9,848 bases of DNA from Streptosporangiaceae bacterium (GTDB taxonomy: Bacteria > Actinomycetota > Actinomycetes > Streptosporangiales > Streptosporangiaceae): positions 1-9,848 of the forward strand of contig JAICWX010000320.1 of NCBI GenBank assembly GCA_025934635.1, written 5' to 3'. The notes below the pieces were generated by a model, which saw only the letters and a list, made by a program, of their open reading frames with translations, searched no databases and had not been told where the DNA came from. A program made the position numbers and the translations under genes. Positions 5,311 through 9,848 of the stretch are shown one piece after another (position 1 is the first letter of the stretch; each line of letters starts with the position of its first letter).

Positions 5311-7941
5311 TTAGCGCAGGTCACCGTTCGTCATGCCGGCCGGGGCCTGCGGGTAGGTGACCAGGCCGAGCTCGGCGCGGCTGTCGAGCAGCGGATGGTT
5401 CGGCAGGACCCGCACGGTGTAGCCGAACGGCCCGGGCTGATCCAGCGGCACTTCACCGGAGTAGCGGACCACCCCCGCTACCGCGCCGTTAGCAGCCGGG
5501 CCGGTGGCCACCGGGCCGGTGGCCGGCTCGGCGGGCTCGGCGGTCAGCGTCGCGTAGTCGGGCGCCACGAGCTCGTCGGCGTCGTCGGGACGGCCGTAGA
5601 CCACCTCGACCGTCACGTCGTCCGGAGTGAGCTCGCCCAGCGATACCGAGACCCGCACGGTCAGCTCGGTGCCGAGGGCCTGCCCGGCGGCCAGCGACTC
5701 CACGTGCTCGACCCGCAGCTCGGGCCAGGCCGCCACCACGCGCTGCTTCCAGGTGGCCAGCTCGCGGGCCGGGCCCGGGCCCTGCTCGCCGGCCAGGCTG
5801 CGGGAAGACGCGGCGGCCGGCACGTACAGCGCCGTGACGTACTCCCGGACCATCCGCTCGGCCTGGACCTTCGGCCCCAGCGAGCGGAAGGTGTGCCGGA
5901 CCCGCTCGAGCCAGCCCGGCGAGATGCCGTCGCCGTCCCGCTCGTAGAACAGCGGCGCCACCGACTTGCCGATCAGCTCGTACAGCGCGGTGGCCTCGAG
6001 CGCGTCGCGGCGGGTGGTGTCGGCCACGCCGTCGGCGGACGGGATCTCCCAGCCGTTCCCGCCGTCGTACCACTCGTCCCACCAGCCGTCCCGCACCGAC
6101 AGGTTGAGCGCGCCGTTCAGCGCGGCCTTCATGCCCGAGGTCCCGCATGCCTCCAGCGGGCGCAGCGGGTTGTTCAGCCACACGTCGCAGCCCTGGACCA
6201 GGTACTCGGCCATGGCCATGTCGTAGTCGGGCAGGAACACGATCCGGCGGTGCACGTCCGGCGAGTCGGTGTACTGGACCATCTGCTGGATCAGGCCCTT
6301 GCCGCCCTCGTCGGCCGGGTGCGCCTTGCCCGCGACCACGATCTGGATCGGCTGGTCCGGGTCGTTCAGCAGGCCGGACAGGGTGGCCGGGTCGTTCAGC
6401 ATCAGCGTCAGCCGCTTGTAGGACGGCACCCGCCGGGCGAACCCGATCGTCAGCACGTGGCCGTCGAGCACGTCGTCGATCCAGGTCAGCTCGGCCTCGG
6501 ACGCCCCCCGCTGACGCCAGGAGGCGCGCAGCCGCCGCCGGGTCTCGGTGACCAGCCGGGCGCGCAGCGCGTGCCGGGCCTCCCACAGCTCGCCGCCCGG
6601 GGCGGCCGCGGCCCGCTCCCAGTCCCAGCCGGCCGTCTCCCCCGGCGAGGCGCCGGTCAGCGACAGGATCTCCGGGGCCACCCAGGTGGGGGTGTGCACG
6701 CCGTTGGTGACCGAGCCGATGGGCACCTCGCGGGTGTCGAAGCCGGGCCACAGGCCGGCGAACATCTCCCGGCTGACCTGGCCGTGCAGCAGCGAGACGC
6801 CGTTGACGCGCTGCGCCAGGCGCATGCCCATCACGGCCATGTTGAAGACCTCGGGGTCCCCGCCCGGGTAGGTCTCCGCGCCGAGCGCGAGCACCCGGTC
6901 GATGGGCAGCAGCGGGTCGGCGGCGAAGTGCTCGCGGATCAGGCTGCGCTCGAACCGGTCGATGCCCGCCGGGACCGGGGTGTGGGTGGTGAAGACGGTG
7001 CCGGCCCGGGTCAGCTCGAGCGCCTCGGAGAAGCTGAGCCCCTGCTCGGCGTACTCGCGGATGCGCTCCAGGCCGAGGAACCCGGCGTGGCCCTCGTTGG
7101 TGTGGAACACCTCGGGCGAGGGGTGACCGGTGAGCGTACAGAACGCCCGCACCGCCCGGGTGCCGCCGATGCCGAGCAGCAGCTCCTGGCGGAGCCGGTG
7201 GTCGCTGCCGCCGCCGTACAGCCGGTCGGTGACCTCGTGCAGGTCGGCCTCGTTGGCCTCCACGTAGGAGTCGAGCAGCAGCAGCGGGACCCGGCCGACC
7301 TGGGCGACCCAGATCTGCGCGGCCAGCTGCCGGCCCTCGGTCAGGTTCACGGTCACGTGCACCGGTGACCCGGATTCGTCGTGCAGCAGCTCGAGCGGCA
7401 GGCCGTTCGGGTCGTCGGACGGGTAGCGCTCGGCCTGCCACCCGTCGGCGGACAGCGACTGGGTGAAGTACCCGTGCCGGTACAGCAGGCCGACCCCGAT
7501 CAGCGGCACGCCCAGGTCGCTGGCGGACTTCAGGTGATCGCCGGCCAGGATGCCCAGGCCGCCGGAGTACTGCGGCAGCGCGGCGGTGATGCCGTACTCG
7601 GGCGAGAAGTACGCGATCGCGGCGGGCCCGGTGCCGGGCTCGCCCTCGGCCGCGTACCAGCGCGGCTGCGACATGTACTCCTGCAGGTCCCGCTCGGCCT
7701 CGGCCAGCCGGCCGAGGAACTCCCCGTCGGCCGCGAGCGCGGCGATCCGGGCCGACGGCAGCGCGCTGAGCATCGCGACCGGGTCACAGCCGGACGCCTT
7801 CCAGGCGGCGGGGTCGATCGACGCGAACAGGTCGGCGGTCGGGCGGTGCCAGGACCAGCGGAGGTTCAGCATCAGGCCGTGCAGCGCGGCCAGCGGCTCG
7901 GGCAGGGTTACGCGGACGGTGAACCGGCGAATCGCTTTCAC
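5311..7941 (-). CDS. glgP: Alpha-glucan (glycogen) phosphorylase, DUF3417/GT35 type
   Basis: An 876-aa PLP enzyme that phosphorolyses terminal alpha-1,4 links of glycogen-like glucan to glucose 1-phosphate. The N-terminal DUF3417 domain (about 12-115) carries NLRWSWHRPTADLF. The phosphorylase core (about 115-710) has YSGGLGILAGDHLKSASDLG (125-144), HTNEGHAGF (280-288), FTTHTPVPAGIDRF (317-330), VTNGVH (411-416) and SYKR (507-510). The cofactor lysine is K605 in EACGTSGMKAALNG. A C-terminal beta-rich part (about 735-860) contains a Thr/Gly/Pro/Ala-rich linker with a tandem repeat. Length fits the actinobacterial DUF3417-containing type. The start is GTG at 7941-7939, with AAGG 7 nt upstream. 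It diverges from glgE, as Rv1328 and Rv1327c do in Mycobacterium tuberculosis. Stop is TAA. Confidence 0.96.
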   Translation of the reverse strand: MKAIRRFTVRVTLPEPLAALHGLMLNLRWSWHRPTADLFASIDPAAWKASGCDPVAMLSALPSARIAALAADGEFLGRLAEAERDLQEYMSQPRWYAAEGEPGTGPAAIAYFSPEYGITAALPQYSGGLGILAGDHLKSASDLGVPLIGVGLLYRHGYFTQSLSADGWQAERYPSDDPNGLPLELLHDESGSPVHVTVNLTEGRQLAAQIWVAQVGRVPLLLLDSYVEANEADLHEVTDRLYGGGSDHRLRQELLLGIGGTRAVRAFCTLTGHPSPEVFHTNEGHAGFLGLERIREYAEQGLSFSEALELTRAGTVFTTHTPVPAGIDRFERSLIREHFAADPLLPIDRVLALGAETYPGGDPEVFNMAVMGMRLAQRVNGVSLLHGQVSREMFAGLWPGFDTREVPIGSVTNGVHTPTWVAPEILSLTGASPGETAGWDWERAAAAPGGELWEARHALRARLVTETRRRLRASWRQRGASEAELTWIDDVLDGHVLTIGFARRVPSYKRLTLMLNDPATLSGLLNDPDQPIQIVVAGKAHPADEGGKGLIQQMVQYTDSPDVHRRIVFLPDYDMAMAEYLVQGCDVWLNNPLRPLEACGTSGMKAALNGALNLSVRDGWWDEWYDGGNGWEIPSADGVADTTRRDALEATALYELIGKSVAPLFYERDGDGISPGWLERVRHTFRSLGPKVQAERMVREYVTALYVPAAASSRSLAGEQGPGPARELATWKQRVVAAWPELRVEHVESLAAGQALGTELTVRVSVSLGELTPDDVTVEVVYGRPDDADELVAPDYATLTAEPAEPATGPVATGPAANGAVAGVVRYSGEVPLDQPGPFGYTVRVLPNHPLLDSRAELGLVTYPQAPAGMTNGDLR
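5496..5525 (-). repeat. 15-bp tandem duplication in the glgP C-terminal linker
   Basis: CCGGGCCGGTGGCCA (5496-5510) and CCGGGCCGGTGGCCG (5511-5525) differ at one base. On the coding strand they encode the repeated ATGPV/ATGPA of a low-complexity linker in the C-terminal beta domain of GlgP. Confidence 0.85.
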
Positions 7942-8123
7942 GGGCAGACCTTAACGGGTCCGCGCCACCGCGACGAACCATTCGCCGGTCATGATGGCTC
8001 GATCCACCACGTAACACCGGAAATAAAAATCAAAATATACCGAACGAGGTGGCCTTTCACGGCTTAGCCAGGTTCGTCTACCCATGCGGGCGGCGCGAAA
8101 GAAATAGGGGTACCCACGCTGGC
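7942..8123. promoter_or_regulatory. Divergent control region, glgP / glgE
   Basis: A 182-bp spacer with a striking AT-rich core at 8020-8040 in otherwise GC-rich DNA. On the plus strand, GTAACA (8011-8016) and AATATA (8034-8039) with a 17-bp spacer form a weak candidate promoter for glgE; the same AT block can serve the minus strand (TATATT read on that strand). The octamer GGTTCGTC occurs once upstream of each gene in the same orientation relative to that gene: at 8071-8078, 45 bp before glgE, and as its complement at 7972-7979, 30 bp before glgP. GGGTACCC (8108-8115) is an 8-bp palindrome overlapping the possible glgE ribosome site. Confidence 0.5.

Positions 8124-9848
<1,725 letters not shown>

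Noticed and set aside
4430..5314. A 294-residue plus-strand frame opposite the crotonase gene
   Set aside because: Composition-driven antisense frame; the minus strand has both crotonase glutamates and a ribosome site.
5395..7368. A 657-residue plus-strand frame, and a 650-residue minus frame, over glgP
   Set aside because: Both are low-complexity shadows of glgP, whose own frame carries the complete phosphorylase motif set.

Overview
The window is high-GC DNA with the codon bias, gene families and gene order of an actinomycete. The strongest taxonomic pointer is the divergent glgP/glgE pair, the arrangement known from Mycobacterium and Streptomyces. The genus cannot be fixed from the sequence alone. 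Eight protein genes are supported, two of them cut by the window edges. No RNA gene, insertion sequence, CRISPR array or phage gene was seen.

Left part (1-951): the N-terminal half of a Hanks-type Ser/Thr protein kinase runs off the left edge on the minus strand. Diverging from it is a 146-aa protein with the look of a conserved actinobacterial hypothetical. The two share a 108-bp intergenic region.

Envelope block (989-4283): a BlaI/MecI-type repressor and a BlaR1-like M56 membrane metallopeptidase form a two-gene minus-strand operon. Facing away from them is a plus-strand pair, an undecaprenyl-diphosphate phosphatase (UppP/BacA) followed with no intervening base by a DedA-family membrane protein. 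The 133-bp region between the two operons carries a perfect 8-5-8 inverted repeat with TACA/TGTA half-sites, plus a degenerate second copy exactly 20 bp away. The simplest reading is one regulon. The M56 protease senses an envelope signal, inactivates the BlaI-like repressor, and releases both its own operon and a lipid-carrier recycling pair: UppP makes C55-P from C55-PP outside, and DedA may return C55-P to the inner leaflet. This is the most interesting system in the window. The individual families are known; the direct wiring is inferred.

Spacer (4284-4483): 200 bp between convergent genes, lower in GC than its neighbours, holding three copies of a CATGATCA-centred motif, one of them a perfect 14-bp palindrome.

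Central-carbon block (4484-9848): an enoyl-CoA hydratase/isomerase family gene lies downstream of a DUF3417-type alpha-glucan phosphorylase (glgP), both on the minus strand, with a perfect 11-bp-stem hairpin between them. Diverging from glgP is glgE, the maltosyltransferase that extends alpha-glucan from maltose 1-phosphate; it runs off the right edge. The glgP-glgE spacer contains an AT-rich core suited to divergent promoters. GlgE builds alpha-glucan and GlgP degrades it to glucose 1-phosphate, so the spacer is a control point between synthesis and mobilisation.

A further theme is in-frame short tandem duplications (9, 15, 15 and 18 bp) in low-complexity parts of four different genes.
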